46,723 nt of DNA, taken from NCBI GenBank assembly GCA_012964665.1, contig DTTO01000009.1, positions 1-46,723 on the forward strand. Reading direction: 5' to 3'. Position numbers and translations under genes: made by a program. This stretch comes from Fidelibacterota bacterium. GTDB lineage: Bacteria > Fidelibacterota > Marinisomatia > Marinisomatales > TCS55. The notes under the pieces are model-generated. The model was not told the origin of the DNA, did no database searches, and saw only the letters and a list, made by a program, of their open reading frames with translations. Below are positions 1 through 9,034 of this stretch, piece after piece. The first letter of the stretch is position 1. Each line of letters begins with the position of its first letter.

Positions 1-178
1 TATCCGCTTTTATCTGAAGGGATCTTGATATAGAATGAACGGCAGAATCATAATCGCCAATTTGATAATATTTTTTAGCCGACGAATATTCACTATACCC
101 AGGTATAAATATCGCACAAGAAGAAATGAGCAAAATCGATGATATTATAAAAAAAGTTATTTGTGTTGTACGCTTCAT
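1..178 (-). CDS. N-terminal fragment of a lipoprotein with a TPR-like start
   Basis: The reading frame starts at ATG (176-178) and runs off the left edge, giving 59 residues. It opens with a lipoprotein signal: basic MKRTTQ, a hydrophobic stretch, then a lipobox ending at Cys21 (LISSC). The mature part contains YSSAKKYYQIGDYDSAVHS and then SISRSLQIKAD, which has the amphipathic spacing of a tetratricopeptide repeat (A..YY..GDYD.A). The gene begins 11 bases after the tRNA-Gly gene on the same strand. It is probably an outer-membrane-anchored TPR lipoprotein. The rest of the gene is outside the window, so no function is proposed. Confidence 0.6.
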   Translation of the reverse strand, partial: MKRTTQITFFIISSILLISSCAIFIPGYSEYSSAKKYYQIGDYDSAVHSISRSLQIKAD

Positions 179-189
179 AAGAGATTTTG

Positions 190-261
190 AGCGGGCGATG
201 AGAATCGAACTCACGTCTCCAGCTTGGGAAGCTGGGGTAATAGCCATTATACGACGCCCGC
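190..261 (-). tRNA. tRNA-Gly (anticodon CCC)
   Basis: On the minus strand the sequence folds into a full cloverleaf. The acceptor stem GCGGGCG (5' end at 261) pairs with CGCCCGC, the anticodon stem CCAGC/GCTGG closes the loop TTCCCAA, and a T-arm contains GTTCGATTC. The loop places CCC at positions 34-36, so it reads GGG glycine codons. The discriminator is U at 190 and CCA is not encoded. A TATAAA hexamer (274-279, minus strand) sits about 12 bases upstream and could be its -10 box, though no good -35 is visible. Confidence 0.93.
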
Positions 262-416
262 GAATGGATTAAATTTATATTAGAAAAAACAAGTGCCCCA
301 GGGTTTCAATTCCAAAAACTTGCAATATTAAATTGTGCTCCTCGATGATAAATTATTTTTCGATCTGATTGCCAGTTTTATTCCACTCAATTTGTGGCAT
401 ATTTTTAATCCAAGCG

Positions 417-436
417 TGTGGACAAATTGTGGATAA
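417..436 (-). promoter_or_regulatory. Two tandem DnaA-box-like sites upstream of nrdJ
   Basis: On the minus strand 428-436 reads TTATCCACA, a perfect match to the DnaA box consensus TTATNCACA, and 417-425 reads TTGTCCACA with one mismatch. Both have the same orientation and their starts are 11 bases apart, so they lie on the same face of the helix. They are about 54 bases upstream of the candidate nrdJ -35 box. DnaA boxes upstream of a ribonucleotide reductase operon are known in E. coli nrdAB. A role here is inferred from position. Confidence 0.5.
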
Positions 437-489
437 CTCTTTTATTTTACTTTTTTTAGTCGGTATTTTCCTGTTTTTTACTTTTATTC

Positions 490-518
490 TTGGAGTCTTT
501 ATTTTGGTTTGATATATT
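490..518 (+). promoter_or_regulatory. Candidate sigma-70-type promoter of nrdJ
   Basis: TTGGAG (490-495) and TATATT (513-518) are separated by exactly 17 bases. The -10 matches five of six consensus positions, while the -35 matches only the TTG. Transcription would begin near 525 and leave an untranslated leader of about 93 bases before the nrdJ ATG at 618. Confidence 0.4.
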
Positions 519-617
519 TGTTCTGCCAACCAAGTCGATTATCACTTTTTCGATTGTCAGCCTATAATTGAACGCTGTTTTTTTAAAACTCCACATACCA
601 AAAAGGAATGATTGTAA

Positions 618-3080
618 ATGGCTGAAGCGATTGAACTTAACTTCCCTGCGGGGAAGACCCCCTCAGAAGAAATCAATACAATTGTTGAAGAGACTGTTCG
701 TGAACTCACGAAAGAAGTCGACCAACAAGACCTTTCGAATGAACAAAACCCCTATTTAATCGAAAATTATTATGATGGCGATAACCTCGGCGCTGATGTA
801 CTAAAAAATAAATACCTCGCACCCTGGGAAAACCATCCCTATGAATTATGGGAACGTCAGGCCACTGCTTTGGCTTCGGTTGAACGTACAAAAAAATTAA
901 GAGAGACGTGGGAAAAGAAATTTTATTCAATCCTTGAAGATTTCAAGTTTACCTCAGGTGGTCGCATTATGCATGGTGCCGGCAGAGAAGATATTACTAC
1001 AACCTTAAATAACTGCTATGTAGTTGGAATTCAGGATGATTCCATCAAGGCTATATATAAAACAATAGAAGAGGAAGCTCGAACATATAAATACGGCGGA
1101 GGCTGCGGTCATGATCTATCCATTTTGCGTCCATCCGGAGATGAAATTAATGGAACAGGTGGTCAATCCTGTGGCCCCGTCGGTTTCATGAATCTATTTA
1201 GTGAAAACACCAATACTATCGCCCAACACGGACGCCGTGGTGCCAATATGCAAACTTTACGGGTAGATCATCCGGATATTGAAAAATTCATCAAAATAAA
1301 AACGGGTGATATCAATATGGTAAAATATTCCAATATATCCGTTTTATTGACTCATGATTTTATGGAAGCGGTAGAAAATGATGCCGACTTTGATCTCAAG
1401 TGGAATAAAAAAGTATACAAAACTGTTCATGCCCGTGAACTATGGGATACTATTATTAACCATGCCCATAGCAGTGCGGAACCGGGCTTGATTTTCTGGG
1501 ATACAATGACCGACTACCACAACGCGGAATATTGCAGTCCTTTAGTATCCACAAACCCTTGCGCAGAACAACCTTTACCTGATGGCGGGTGCTGTAACCT
1601 TGGTTCCATAAATCTGGAAAGATTTGTTGATAATGAAAGCAATTTTAAAATCGATGAATTCAAAGAAACAGTCGGTATTGCAACACGTTTTCTAGATAAT
1701 GTCATTGATTATAACCTGGATCGTCATGCTCTGAATTCTCAAAAAGAAAACGCAACCGATGACCGCCGTGTTGGTTTAGGTATACTAGGCCTTGGAGATA
1801 TGCTTGTGCGTATGGGAATTAAATACGATACGGAAGATGCGTTACAAACAGTAGAGCAGGTCATGCAAATTTTTCGTGATACTGCGTATGATACCAGTGT
1901 TGAATTAGCTATAGAAAAAGGTGCTTTCCCAAAATTTGACTGGCCCGGATATCGCAAAAGTAAATTTATTAAACAACTACCTAGACAGATAAGGGATAAA
2001 ATTAAAAATAATGGGATTAGGAATTCCACCGTCTTAACTGTACCGCCTACTGGTAGCGGTGCAATTGTAGCCCGTGTCACCTCGGGAATTGAACCGATTT
2101 TTGCTACCTCCTATAAACGGCGCGTAAAAAAGCAAGACAGCTATGGACAGCAATTCGACGAGTACAAAGTATATCACCCGATTATTAAAAAACTTTTTAA
2201 AACTGATAAGGATCTACCAGATTATGTAACGACATCTCATGATATCGATCCTTATTTCCGGGTAAAAATGCAGGGCATTATTCAAAAATATATCGATAGT
2301 TCTATTTCTTCAACAGTCAATCTTGAAGAGAACATTAAACTGGAAACAGTTGCAGATATTTATATGACAGCCTACAAAGCCGGTCTCAAGGGGATTACAG
2401 TTTATCGTGAAGGGTCTAGAGAAGGTATTCTTTTGACAGATAAAAAAGAAGAAACAGATATAACTGAACAAGAGGCTGTAGCATCTCAAGTGGAAGCTTC
2501 TGCTCCGGTGAAAAATACCAGTGTAGAAAAACGACCAAGGATCCGACCAAATACAACAGAAGGTATTACACGTCGAATCCGCACTGGAGAAGGGACTCTT
2601 TACATTACCATCAATCAAGATGAAAACGGTTTATGTGAGGTCTTTACAACGATCGGTAAAGCCGGTGGAAATGCCGCGGCTCAGTCAGAAGCAATTAGCC
2701 GACTTATTTCCCTAGCATTACGCTCAGGAGTCGACCCAAATGCTATCATCAAACAACTGAAGGGAATTAGTGGACCAAACCCCACTTGGGAAGATGGTCG
2801 GTTAATCCTTTCAACTCCAGATGCAATTGGAAAAGCACTCGATGACTATCTCAGCGAAAATCCTGATCGTCATGGTCAAGGTAAAGTTTCTGATTTAGAT
2901 GAGGGTGGTCGCAAAACAACAATTACTATGGCCACAACTGAAGAAGAAACCGAGCATCAACAGAATGTCACTGATTTCACTTTTAAAAATATCACCACCT
3001 GCCCTGATTGTGGTGGTTCGGTAATGCACGAAAGTGGTTGTGTGACCTGCCCAGGTTGTGGTTTCTCCAAATGTGAATAA
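618..3080 (+). CDS. nrdJ: Adenosylcobalamin-dependent (class II) ribonucleoside-diphosphate reductase
   Basis: This 820-residue protein reduces ribonucleotides to deoxyribonucleotides using a thiyl radical generated from adenosylcobalamin. Visible landmarks are GGRIMHGAG (114-122), NNCYVVG with redox Cys133, GGGCGHDLSILRPSG (160-174), and the active-site motif NPCAEQPL with Cys315 and Glu317. Cys326 follows at the spacing of the redox partner in the Thermotoga enzyme. VPPTGSGA (475-482) and IEPIF (491-495) are also present. A TSCPD-type domain lies at about 650-720. The C-terminus is a zinc-ribbon-like tail (CPDCGG ... CPGCGFSKCE) whose last cysteines probably re-reduce the active site. It is the only clear plus-strand gene in the window. 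The ATG at 618 follows AAGGA. No nrdA/nrdB genes are nearby. Confidence 0.97.
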   Translation: MAEAIELNFPAGKTPSEEINTIVEETVRELTKEVDQQDLSNEQNPYLIENYYDGDNLGADVLKNKYLAPWENHPYELWERQATALASVERTKKLRETWEKKFYSILEDFKFTSGGRIMHGAGREDITTTLNNCYVVGIQDDSIKAIYKTIEEEARTYKYGGGCGHDLSILRPSGDEINGTGGQSCGPVGFMNLFSENTNTIAQHGRRGANMQTLRVDHPDIEKFIKIKTGDINMVKYSNISVLLTHDFMEAVENDADFDLKWNKKVYKTVHARELWDTIINHAHSSAEPGLIFWDTMTDYHNAEYCSPLVSTNPCAEQPLPDGGCCNLGSINLERFVDNESNFKIDEFKETVGIATRFLDNVIDYNLDRHALNSQKENATDDRRVGLGILGLGDMLVRMGIKYDTEDALQTVEQVMQIFRDTAYDTSVELAIEKGAFPKFDWPGYRKSKFIKQLPRQIRDKIKNNGIRNSTVLTVPPTGSGAIVARVTSGIEPIFATSYKRRVKKQDSYGQQFDEYKVYHPIIKKLFKTDKDLPDYVTTSHDIDPYFRVKMQGIIQKYIDSSISSTVNLEENIKLETVADIYMTAYKAGLKGITVYREGSREGILLTDKKEETDITEQEAVASQVEASAPVKNTSVEKRPRIRPNTTEGITRRIRTGEGTLYITINQDENGLCEVFTTIGKAGGNAAAQSEAISRLISLALRSGVDPNAIIKQLKGISGPNPTWEDGRLILSTPDAIGKALDDYLSENPDRHGQGKVSDLDEGGRKTTITMATTEEETEHQQNVTDFTFKNITTCPDCGGSVMHESGCVTCPGCGFSKCE

Positions 3081-3103
3081 CTTGATTTATTTCATTCATC
3101 AAA

Positions 3104-3138
3104 TAAAAAAAGCCCCGAATTAGTTCGGGGCTTTTTTT
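3104..3138. terminator. Bidirectional intrinsic terminator between nrdJ and frr
   Basis: A perfect 9-bp stem AGCCCCGAA (3111-3119) / TTCGGGGCT (3124-3132) with a 4-base loop is preceded by an A-run and followed by a T-run. It can therefore end transcription on both strands. It lies between the convergent ends of nrdJ (3080) and frr (3165). Confidence 0.92.
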
Positions 3139-3164
3139 ATTTTCTAAAATCTAATTATACAGAA

Positions 3165-3722
3165 TTAATAATCCATTAATTCTTTCTCTTTGTGTTCTTG
3201 CATTCCATTCAAAATTCCCACATGATCATCCGTTAAAGTTTGGATTTCATTTTCCTGCTTATGAATTTCATCTTCAGAAATGTGTTCTTCCTGACCAAAA
3301 TCTTTCACATGGTGGAGAGCATCCCGCCGCACATTGCGAACAGCAACACGACCTTCTTCGATCAACTGATGGACATATTTAATTAAATCCTTACGGCGTT
3401 CTTCCGATAATGCAGGAATTGGTACTAAAACTGCATTCCCATTATTGCTTGGAGTTAAGCCTAGGTTCGAATCCATAATACCTTTTTCAATAACAGAAAT
3501 TAACGATTTTTCAAATGGCTGAAGCGTAATCAACCGTGGTTCAGGTACGGATATGTTAGAAACCTGGTTCAAAGGCATCATTGAGCCATAGTATTCGACC
3601 TGTATTGAATTTAACAAATCAGGATTCGCTCGACCTGTTCGTACTTTGGCTAATTCCATCCGATAGTGTTCAACAGCCTGATCCATCCTATGCGCAGCGT
3701 CTTTATAAATATCCTGCAGCAT
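3165..3722 (-). CDS. frr: Ribosome recycling factor
   Basis: The 185-residue product has the standard length and sequence of RRF, which with EF-G splits post-termination ribosomes. Diagnostic segments are KVRTGRANPDLL (26-37), VEYYGSMMPLNQVSNI, the loop PFEKSLI, and the late helix RRKDLIKYVHQLIEEGRVAVRNVRRDA. It is the last gene of the translation operon (rplM-rpsI-rpsB-tsf-pyrH-frr). Only 2 bases separate it from the pyrH stop codon, which implies translational coupling. The shared terminator at 3104-3138 ends the transcript. Confidence 0.97.
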   Translation of the reverse strand: MLQDIYKDAAHRMDQAVEHYRMELAKVRTGRANPDLLNSIQVEYYGSMMPLNQVSNISVPEPRLITLQPFEKSLISVIEKGIMDSNLGLTPSNNGNAVLVPIPALSEERRKDLIKYVHQLIEEGRVAVRNVRRDALHHVKDFGQEEHISEDEIHKQENEIQTLTDDHVGILNGMQEHKEKELMDY

Positions 3723-3724
3723 AA

Positions 3725-4441
3725 TTATTCTTTAATAGTCGTTCCGATATTCTTTCCTTCCACAACGCGCTTTAAATCACCCTTATTATTAATATTAAAA
3801 ACACGTATAGGTAAGGCATTTTCTTTACATAGCGTTATTGCCGTTAAATCCATCACCCGAAGGTTTTTTCCTAATACTTCAGTGAAGGAAACGTTATTAT
3901 AGCGGACAGCATCTGAATATACAACTGGATCTTTGTCAAACACACCATCCACTTTGGTCCCTTTTAAAAGCACTTGCGCCTTGAGTTCAGTGGCGCGCAA
4001 GGCTGCGGCCGTATCCGTTGTAAAATAGGGATTCCCAGTGCCACCGGCTACAATTACAACCCTACCCTTATCTAAATGTCGGAGGGCACGACGACGAATG
4101 TAGGGTTCCGATATTTGAGAAACATTAATTGCCGAAAGTGTCCTTGTTTCAACACCATTCTTTTCCAATGCGTCCTGAACACTGATAGCATTCATTATCG
4201 TTGCCAGCATACCAAGATAGTCACCGGTAACACGATCCATACCCTTACTGGCAGCTTGCAGGCCACGAAAGATATTCCCACCACCTATAATAAGAATGAT
4301 GTCGACACCCATTTCATGGATTGATTTGATTTCGTTGGCGAGTTGGTTCGCCTTGGTAGGATCGATACCAAAATCCTGCTCACCGGCAAGTACCTCCCCG
4401 CTTAATTTGAGGAGGATGCGCCTGTAAACAGGGCTCGACAT
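3725..4441 (-). CDS. pyrH: UMP kinase
   Basis: This 238-residue member of the amino-acid-kinase fold phosphorylates UMP to UDP and is distinct from eukaryotic UMP/CMP kinases. The N-terminal RRILLKLSGEVLAG is the ATP-binding start typical of PyrH, GGGNIFRG (53-60) binds phosphate, and VVIVAGGTGNPYFTTDTAAALRA is the UMP-binding segment. The position between tsf and frr is a classical bacterial arrangement, with 7 bases to tsf and 2 to frr. It links to the pyrimidine operon to its right by pathway, though not by transcription. Confidence 0.97.
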   Translation of the reverse strand: MSSPVYRRILLKLSGEVLAGEQDFGIDPTKANQLANEIKSIHEMGVDIILIIGGGNIFRGLQAASKGMDRVTGDYLGMLATIMNAISVQDALEKNGVETRTLSAINVSQISEPYIRRRALRHLDKGRVVIVAGGTGNPYFTTDTAAALRATELKAQVLLKGTKVDGVFDKDPVVYSDAVRYNNVSFTEVLGKNLRVMDLTAITLCKENALPIRVFNINNKGDLKRVVEGKNIGTTIKE

Positions 4442-4448
4442 CTAATAT

Positions 4449-5066
4449 TTAGTGAGGTTGTCCGTTACTGGAAGCTTCGCCGATGGCGTAACGGGTAAAA
4501 CGATTAACAATAATATTTTCACCGAGTGTAGCAACCAGTTCGGTGATAAGATCACCGACTTTTCTATCGGAATCTTTAATAAAGGGTTGTTCTAATAAAC
4601 AGGATTCTGCGTAAAATTTTTCCATCCGGCCTTCAACAATCTTTTCAATAACATTTTTTGGTTTGCCAGAATCTTTGGTTTGTTCAGTAAAAATTTCTTT
4701 TTCATGATCGATAATCATTTGATCAATATCTTCACGCTGAATTGCTAATGGATTAGTTGCCGCAATTTGCATGGCTAAATTATGGGATAATTCAGAAAAA
4801 CTTTCTGTTTTTGCAACAAAATCAGTCTCGCAATTTAATTCTACTAAAACCCCCAAGCGTCCTCCCTGATGAATATATGAGAAAACAACGCCTTCTTTGG
4901 CAGTTCTTGCGCCTTTCTTTTCTGCTTTGGCAATACCTGATTTCCGTAAATGATCAATAGCTTTTTCCACATTGCCACCGGTTTCCAATAGTGCTTTTTT
5001 ACAATCCATCATACCAGCGCCGGTTTTATCTCGCAAAGCTTTTACAGTTTTGGCATCGATGCTCAT
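4449..5066 (-). CDS. tsf: Elongation factor Ts (short form)
   Basis: EF-Ts is the nucleotide exchange factor for EF-Tu. The N-terminal UBA-like domain carries [19 protein letters not shown] (8-26), followed by [17 protein letters not shown], the segment that contacts EF-Tu. At 205 residues it is shorter than the E. coli protein (about 283), having a reduced core as in several other phyla. The ATG overlaps the rpsB stop codon in an ATGA arrangement, so the two ribosome-associated products are translationally coupled. Confidence 0.96.
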   Translation of the reverse strand: MSIDAKTVKALRDKTGAGMMDCKKALLETGGNVEKAIDHLRKSGIAKAEKKGARTAKEGVVFSYIHQGGRLGVLVELNCETDFVAKTESFSELSHNLAMQIAATNPLAIQREDIDQMIIDHEKEIFTEQTKDSGKPKNVIEKIVEGRMEKFYAESCLLEQPFIKDSDRKVGDLITELVATLGENIIVNRFTRYAIGEASSNGQPH

Positions 5067-5899
5067 TTAGCTTCTTCCTCCTCAACAAGTTCTGATTCTT
5101 TTTCTTCTGTAGCAGCCATTTCTCCTATCTCATCTCCTACTGCCGTGGTTTTGGCCTCTCCATCAGTTTTATTTGATTCAGTCTTTATTTTTTTCTCATC
5201 TTTATCAGATTTTTTTCCTGATTTCCCGCCAGAATCAAGAATGGCATCAGCGATCACCGACATAATAAGTTGAATCGTTCGAATTGAATCATCATTAGCA
5301 GGAATCGGATATTGAATTTGGGTTGGATCTGTATTGGAATCTACAATCGCAATAATCGGAATGCCCAACCTGTTAGCTTCTTTAACCGCCGTACTTTCAA
5401 GATATGCATCAACAATGATAACTGCATCAGGAAGGCGACGCATATCTTTTATGCCGCGATGTTGGTCAGATAGCTTAATATGTTCCCGATTTAACATTTG
5501 GATCTCTTTTTTTGTCTGATTCTCATATATTTGAGACCCTTCTTTTTCAAGCAAATGTAAACGTTTAATACTTTTCTTAATAGTTGAAAAATTAGTAAGA
5601 GTGCCTCCCAGCCATCGTTCTACCACATAAAACATAGAACAACGGTCCGCTTCCTCCTGGACAATGTCCTTTGCCTGCTTTTTGGTTCCTACAAATAAAA
5701 ATTCAGCATTCTTTTTTGTTTTTGCTCGAATAAAATCAAGTGCGTTTTCTAAATGACGAATTGTTTCTTCCAAATTAATAATATGAACACCATTTTTTTC
5801 CATTAGGATAAAAGGTTTAAAATTAGGGTTCCATTTGCGTGTCACGTGCCCAAAATGTGCGCCGGTACCTAGTAAATCTTCAAATTTGACTTTTGACAT
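5063..5899 (-). CDS. rpsB: 30S ribosomal protein S2 with acidic/lysine-rich tail
   Basis: The first 225 or so residues are a typical S2: [19 protein letters not shown] near the start, then [23 protein letters not shown], and [20 protein letters not shown]. Family members usually end near residue 230-250. Here a further 50 or so residues form a low-complexity tail rich in Lys, then Glu ([10 protein letters not shown] ... ELVEEEEAK), probably disordered. The gene follows rpsI by 6 bases and overlaps tsf by 4. Confidence 0.97.
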   Translation of the reverse strand: MSKVKFEDLLGTGAHFGHVTRKWNPNFKPFILMEKNGVHIINLEETIRHLENALDFIRAKTKKNAEFLFVGTKKQAKDIVQEEADRCSMFYVVERWLGGTLTNFSTIKKSIKRLHLLEKEGSQIYENQTKKEIQMLNREHIKLSDQHRGIKDMRRLPDAVIIVDAYLESTAVKEANRLGIPIIAIVDSNTDPTQIQYPIPANDDSIRTIQLIMSVIADAILDSGGKSGKKSDKDEKKIKTESNKTDGEAKTTAVGDEIGEMAATEEKESELVEEEEAK

Positions 5900-5905
5900 A
5901 TAGAT

Positions 5906-6298
5906 TTAACGTTTTGAAAACTGGAATTTTTTTCGTGCGCCAGGTTGTCCATATTTTTTCCGTTCCACTTCCCGAGCATCACGAGTAAGGAAACCCGCAT
6001 CTTTCAATGCAGGTCTGAAGTCAGTACTGACATCATTTAATGCACGCGCAATACCTAAACGTATGGCGCCAGCTTGTCCAGAAAGGCCCCCGCCTTTAAC
6101 ATTTACAGAAATATCATAGGATTCACGTTGATCAGTTAAATCCAAAGGCTGAGTTACTACAATCGCAAGGCTCTCCCGACAAATATAATCTTTAAATGGA
6201 CGGCCATTGATAAATATATTTCCTTTTCCCGGTTTCATAAAAATACGAGCCACAGATTCTTTACGCCTGCCAACAGTATTATAAACTGGATTTGCCAT
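5906..6298 (-). CDS. rpsI: 30S ribosomal protein S9
   Basis: S9 is a 130-residue protein of the small-subunit head whose C-terminal tail reaches the P-site tRNA. It shows [19 protein letters not shown] near the start, [19 protein letters not shown], and the C-terminal [17 protein letters not shown]. The frame stays open for another 38 codons upstream, but that stretch overlaps rplM and is unlike S9. The ATG at 6298, overlapping the rplM stop as TAATG, is the sensible start. Confidence 0.96.
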   Translation of the reverse strand: MANPVYNTVGRRKESVARIFMKPGKGNIFINGRPFKDYICRESLAIVVTQPLDLTDQRESYDISVNVKGGGLSGQAGAIRLGIARALNDVSTDFRPALKDAGFLTRDAREVERKKYGQPGARKKFQFSKR

Positions 6299-6726
6299 TA
6301 AATATGCAATTCTTTCGGTTCTTGCGCCATATGAGGATGATCTGGACCAATGTAAACTTTTAGGTGCTTTATAATAGCTCGACCTAAACGATTTTTTGGA
6401 AGCATACCCCACACCGCCTTTTTCACTATGCGCTCTGGATGAGTACGTCGCAATTGATCCAATTTTGTAAAAGTAGTCGACCCAGGGTATCCTGAATGCT
6501 TGAAATAAGTCTTATCCATTTCCTTTTTACCGGAAACTTCAACTTTTTCAGCATTGACTACGACTACAAAATCACCCATATCCATATGAGGTGTAAATGT
6601 AGGTTTATGTTTCCCACGCAAAATTTTTGCTATTTCACTGGCGAACCTACCTAAGGTTTTTCCTTCGGCATCGGCTACATACCAATCTTTTCGTATTTCG
6701 GCAGCTTTTAGTGATCTTGTTTTCAT
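6298..6726 (-). CDS. rplM: 50S ribosomal protein L13
   Basis: This 142-residue protein matches L13 over its full length: [13 protein letters not shown] at 16-27, then [23 protein letters not shown], the Y-F-K-H-S-G-Y-P-G segment, and [12 protein letters not shown] (105-116). It is the first gene of the rplM-rpsI-rpsB-tsf-pyrH-frr operon. A candidate promoter lies in the short gap behind it (6782-6808). Confidence 0.97.
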   Translation of the reverse strand: MKTRSLKAAEIRKDWYVADAEGKTLGRFASEIAKILRGKHKPTFTPHMDMGDFVVVVNAEKVEVSGKKEMDKTYFKHSGYPGSTTFTKLDQLRRTHPERIVKKAVWGMLPKNRLGRAIIKHLKVYIGPDHPHMAQEPKELHI

Positions 6727-6781
6727 GATTTTCAGTACAAAAATAGCCCGAAAAGCTAGACTAACATATCCATGGTAGTCA

Positions 6782-6808
6782 ACTATAATTCATAGTCCAA
6801 CCTATCAA
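6782..6808 (-). promoter_or_regulatory. Candidate promoter of the rplM-frr operon
   Basis: On the minus strand TTGATA (6803-6808) and TATAGT (6782-6787) each match five of six sigma-70 consensus bases, with a slightly short spacer of 15. The -35 overlaps the pyrC stop codon, and the leader before rplM would be roughly 50 bases. The position fits a transcription start at the head of the ribosomal operon. Confidence 0.4.
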
Positions 6809-8097
6809 GAAAAACTAGTGAAATGACCCTTTACAATTGTGTATTTCACGCGACCGATCAGGGATTCACCAACATAAGGTGAATTTCCTGATCGTGAGTA
6901 AATATCGGTTTTGCTGAAAATCCATTCTTCATTGGGATCAATAATAGTTAATTCTGCATTTACTCCTTTTGCAAACAGATCGGTTTCAAAATCCATAATC
7001 TTCCGAGGATTTACTGTCAGCATTTGGATCAGTTTCACCAAATCCATATTATTTTTTATAACCATGACCTGATTTACGATTCCAAAGCATGATTCGAGAC
7101 CAATCATACCAAAAGGAGCTAAATCAAAGGTTCCTTCTTTTTCTTCAATCGTATGGGGTGCATGATCCGTGGCAATACAGTCAAAAACACCATCTTTAAC
7201 AGCCTTAATAAGGGCCTTTCGATCAACTTGTGAACGGATAGGTGGCGCCACTTTCAGGTTGGTGTTATAGGTCTTTAGACTTTCATCTGTAAAAAACAAG
7301 TGGTGGGGTGTCACTTCAGCACTGATTTTTTCATTCTTTTTCTTTATTTCTTGTATATGATGCACCGATTTAGCAGAGCTTACGTGGGGTACGTGGAGCT
7401 GGGCACCGGTCAATTCCGTTAATTCCAAATCTCGATGAATCATATTTGATTCTGTAATATCCGGACTGGCAGGAAGACCTAAATGAGTTGCAATCTTTCC
7501 TTCATGCATCACTCCATCCTTTTTTAAGTACGGGTCTTCGGCGTGATTAATCACAGGTACACCAAACATAGTGGCATATTCCAAGGCGTTGCGCATAACA
7601 CCCGCATCGGTTACAGGCAGACCGTCATCACTGAAGGCTACTGCCCCTTCAGAAAGCATGGCACCCATTTCGGTCAATTCCTGTCCCGCCTGCCCTTTGG
7701 TAATTGCACCAATCGGATGAATATGGATCGGGCATTCTTCAGAACGATCGACGGTATAACGAATCGATTCCGGAGAGTCCAATGGCGGATCTGTATTGGG
7801 CATCACGCAGACTCGGGTAAAACCACCAGCTAGGGCCGCCATAGAACCAGATTCCAGTGTTTCCTTATCTTCCCTGCCAGGTTCGCGAAAATGAACATGA
7901 AGATCACAAAATCCATGTGTCACAATCAATCCCTCACAATCAATAATATCTGCTGCATTTGGCGGCTTGACTTTACCGATTTTTTCAATCTTACCATCCT
8001 TAATCAGAATATCTCCTTTTTTCTGAGTACCTGCCAAAGGATCTAAGATTGTTCCATTCTTAAGAACAATCCGTTTTCTCAATTTTGATATTTTCAT
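6805..8097 (-). CDS. pyrC: Dihydroorotase (type I)
   Basis: The 430-residue enzyme cyclises N-carbamoyl-aspartate to dihydroorotate, the third step of UMP synthesis. Zinc-binding and active-site motifs are DLHVHFREPGREDKETL, VMPNTDPPLDSP, INHAEDP and the late Asp motif CIATDHAPHTIEEK. The frame remains open for 24 more codons upstream, but those overlap pyrB and are not dihydroorotase-like. The ATG at 8097 lies one base past the pyrB stop and has a GGAAAAAG-type site before it. It is the last gene of the pyrR-pyrB-pyrC operon. Confidence 0.95.
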   Translation of the reverse strand: MKISKLRKRIVLKNGTILDPLAGTQKKGDILIKDGKIEKIGKVKPPNAADIIDCEGLIVTHGFCDLHVHFREPGREDKETLESGSMAALAGGFTRVCVMPNTDPPLDSPESIRYTVDRSEECPIHIHPIGAITKGQAGQELTEMGAMLSEGAVAFSDDGLPVTDAGVMRNALEYATMFGVPVINHAEDPYLKKDGVMHEGKIATHLGLPASPDITESNMIHRDLELTELTGAQLHVPHVSSAKSVHHIQEIKKKNEKISAEVTPHHLFFTDESLKTYNTNLKVAPPIRSQVDRKALIKAVKDGVFDCIATDHAPHTIEEKEGTFDLAPFGMIGLESCFGIVNQVMVIKNNMDLVKLIQMLTVNPRKIMDFETDLFAKGVNAELTIIDPNEEWIFSKTDIYSRSGNSPYVGESLIGRVKYTIVKGHFTSFS

Positions 8098-8098
8098 A

Positions 8099-9034
8099 TT
8101 AATTTTTTTCTTTTTCCTGTTTGCCTCCAAGGAGCAAATATAAAATTGCCATTCTAGATGCAACCCCATTCAATACCTGATCCAGAATAATCGCCTGATC
8201 GCTATCTGCAATAGCACTGTCAATCTCCACACCGCGATTCATTGGACCCGGGTGCATAATGACCATTTCCTTTTTGTGCATCTTTAAACGTTCCGTAGTT
8301 ATACCAAATAAATTCCGGTACTCCCTCACAGAAGGCAAAAGTCCCCCACCCATCCGTTCGCGCTGAATGCGCAGCACATTGATCGCATCGGCCCATTCAA
8401 TCACTTCATCTACATTATAGTTTACTGACACACCCAGATCTTCGGCAAAGGGTGGTATAAGCGTCGCTGGCCCGCAAAGCGTGACGTTGGCACCCATGGT
8501 CTTCAAACCATATATATTACTAAGTGCAACACGGCTATGGGCTATATCTCCGATGATGCCAATTTTGAGTCCTTTAAGGCGGCCAAATTTTTCTTGAAGG
8601 CTGGTCATGTCCAGGATGGCCTGGGTAGGATGTTCATGGGTTCCATCTCCGGCATTAATAACGATCGATTCAATGTGCTGCGTTAGATGGAGTGGAGCCC
8701 CTGGTGAGGGGTGGCGCATGACTACCGCATCGATTTTCATCGCTTCAATATTCTGTGCTGTATCTTTAAAAGTTTCCCCTTTTTTTAGGCTGGACATGGA
8801 CGCAGAAAAATTGACTGTATCAGCACTGAGTCGTTTTTGAGCAAGTTCAAAGCTAATACGTGTTCGGGTTGAGTTTTCAAAAAACAGATTTACAATTGTT
8901 TTTCCCTGTAATGAAGGCACTTTTTTGATGGGTCGTTCCAGCACTTCTCGGAAACTGAATGCCGTATCAATAATGGTTTGAATATCCTCGGCAGGATACT
9001 CTTCTAACCCTAGTAAATGTTTATGCTTCATCAT
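8099..9034 (-). CDS. pyrB: Aspartate carbamoyltransferase, catalytic chain
   Basis: The 311-residue protein condenses carbamoyl phosphate with aspartate. FFENSTRTRISFELA carries the carbamoyl-phosphate-binding STRTR motif, then KKGETFKDT, the HPSPGAP segment, GDGTHEHPTQAILD and, near the end, MHPGPMNRGVEI. No pyrI regulatory chain is present. The first ATG overlaps the pyrR stop (ATGA). A second ATG follows directly and has better spacing from GAGGAAGG, so the start may be one codon later. It is sandwiched between pyrR and pyrC and should be controlled by the PyrR attenuator. Confidence 0.96.
   Translation of the reverse strand: MMKHKHLLGLEEYPAEDIQTIIDTAFSFREVLERPIKKVPSLQGKTIVNLFFENSTRTRISFELAQKRLSADTVNFSASMSSLKKGETFKDTAQNIEAMKIDAVVMRHPSPGAPLHLTQHIESIVINAGDGTHEHPTQAILDMTSLQEKFGRLKGLKIGIIGDIAHSRVALSNIYGLKTMGANVTLCGPATLIPPFAEDLGVSVNYNVDEVIEWADAINVLRIQRERMGGGLLPSVREYRNLFGITTERLKMHKKEMVIMHPGPMNRGVEIDSAIADSDQAIILDQVLNGVASRMAILYLLLGGKQEKEKN

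Larger units (their letters stand above)
262..617. other. Intergenic regulatory region between tRNA-Gly and nrdJ
   Basis: These 356 bases carry no convincing reading frame. The left part holds only a possible -10 box for the tRNA. The middle has two DnaA-box-like sites (417-436) followed by a strongly T-rich stretch (about 437-510). A candidate sigma-70-type promoter (490-518) and a ribosome binding site (AAGGA at 603-607, 10 bases before the nrdJ ATG) complete it. I looked for a cobalamin riboswitch because nrdJ is B12-dependent, and saw no B12-box-like sequence. Confidence 0.6.

Noticed and set aside
262-617. Cobalamin riboswitch before the B12-dependent nrdJ
   Set aside because: No B12-box-like conserved core or long paired stems could be found by eye; a covariance model search would be decisive.
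262-617. Replication origin around the DnaA boxes
   Set aside because: Only two good boxes are present, no dnaA/dnaN/gidA genes are near, and after nrdJ the long minus-strand run does not fit strand divergence at an origin. Kept only as an alternative in the finding.
6299-6412. 38-codon N-terminal extension of rpsI
   Set aside because: It overlaps rplM in another frame and does not resemble S9; the ATG at 6298 gives a normal 130-residue S9.
8098-8169. 24-codon N-terminal extension of pyrC
   Set aside because: It lies inside pyrB, has no ribosome-binding-site support, and the ATG at 8097 gives a standard dihydroorotase.
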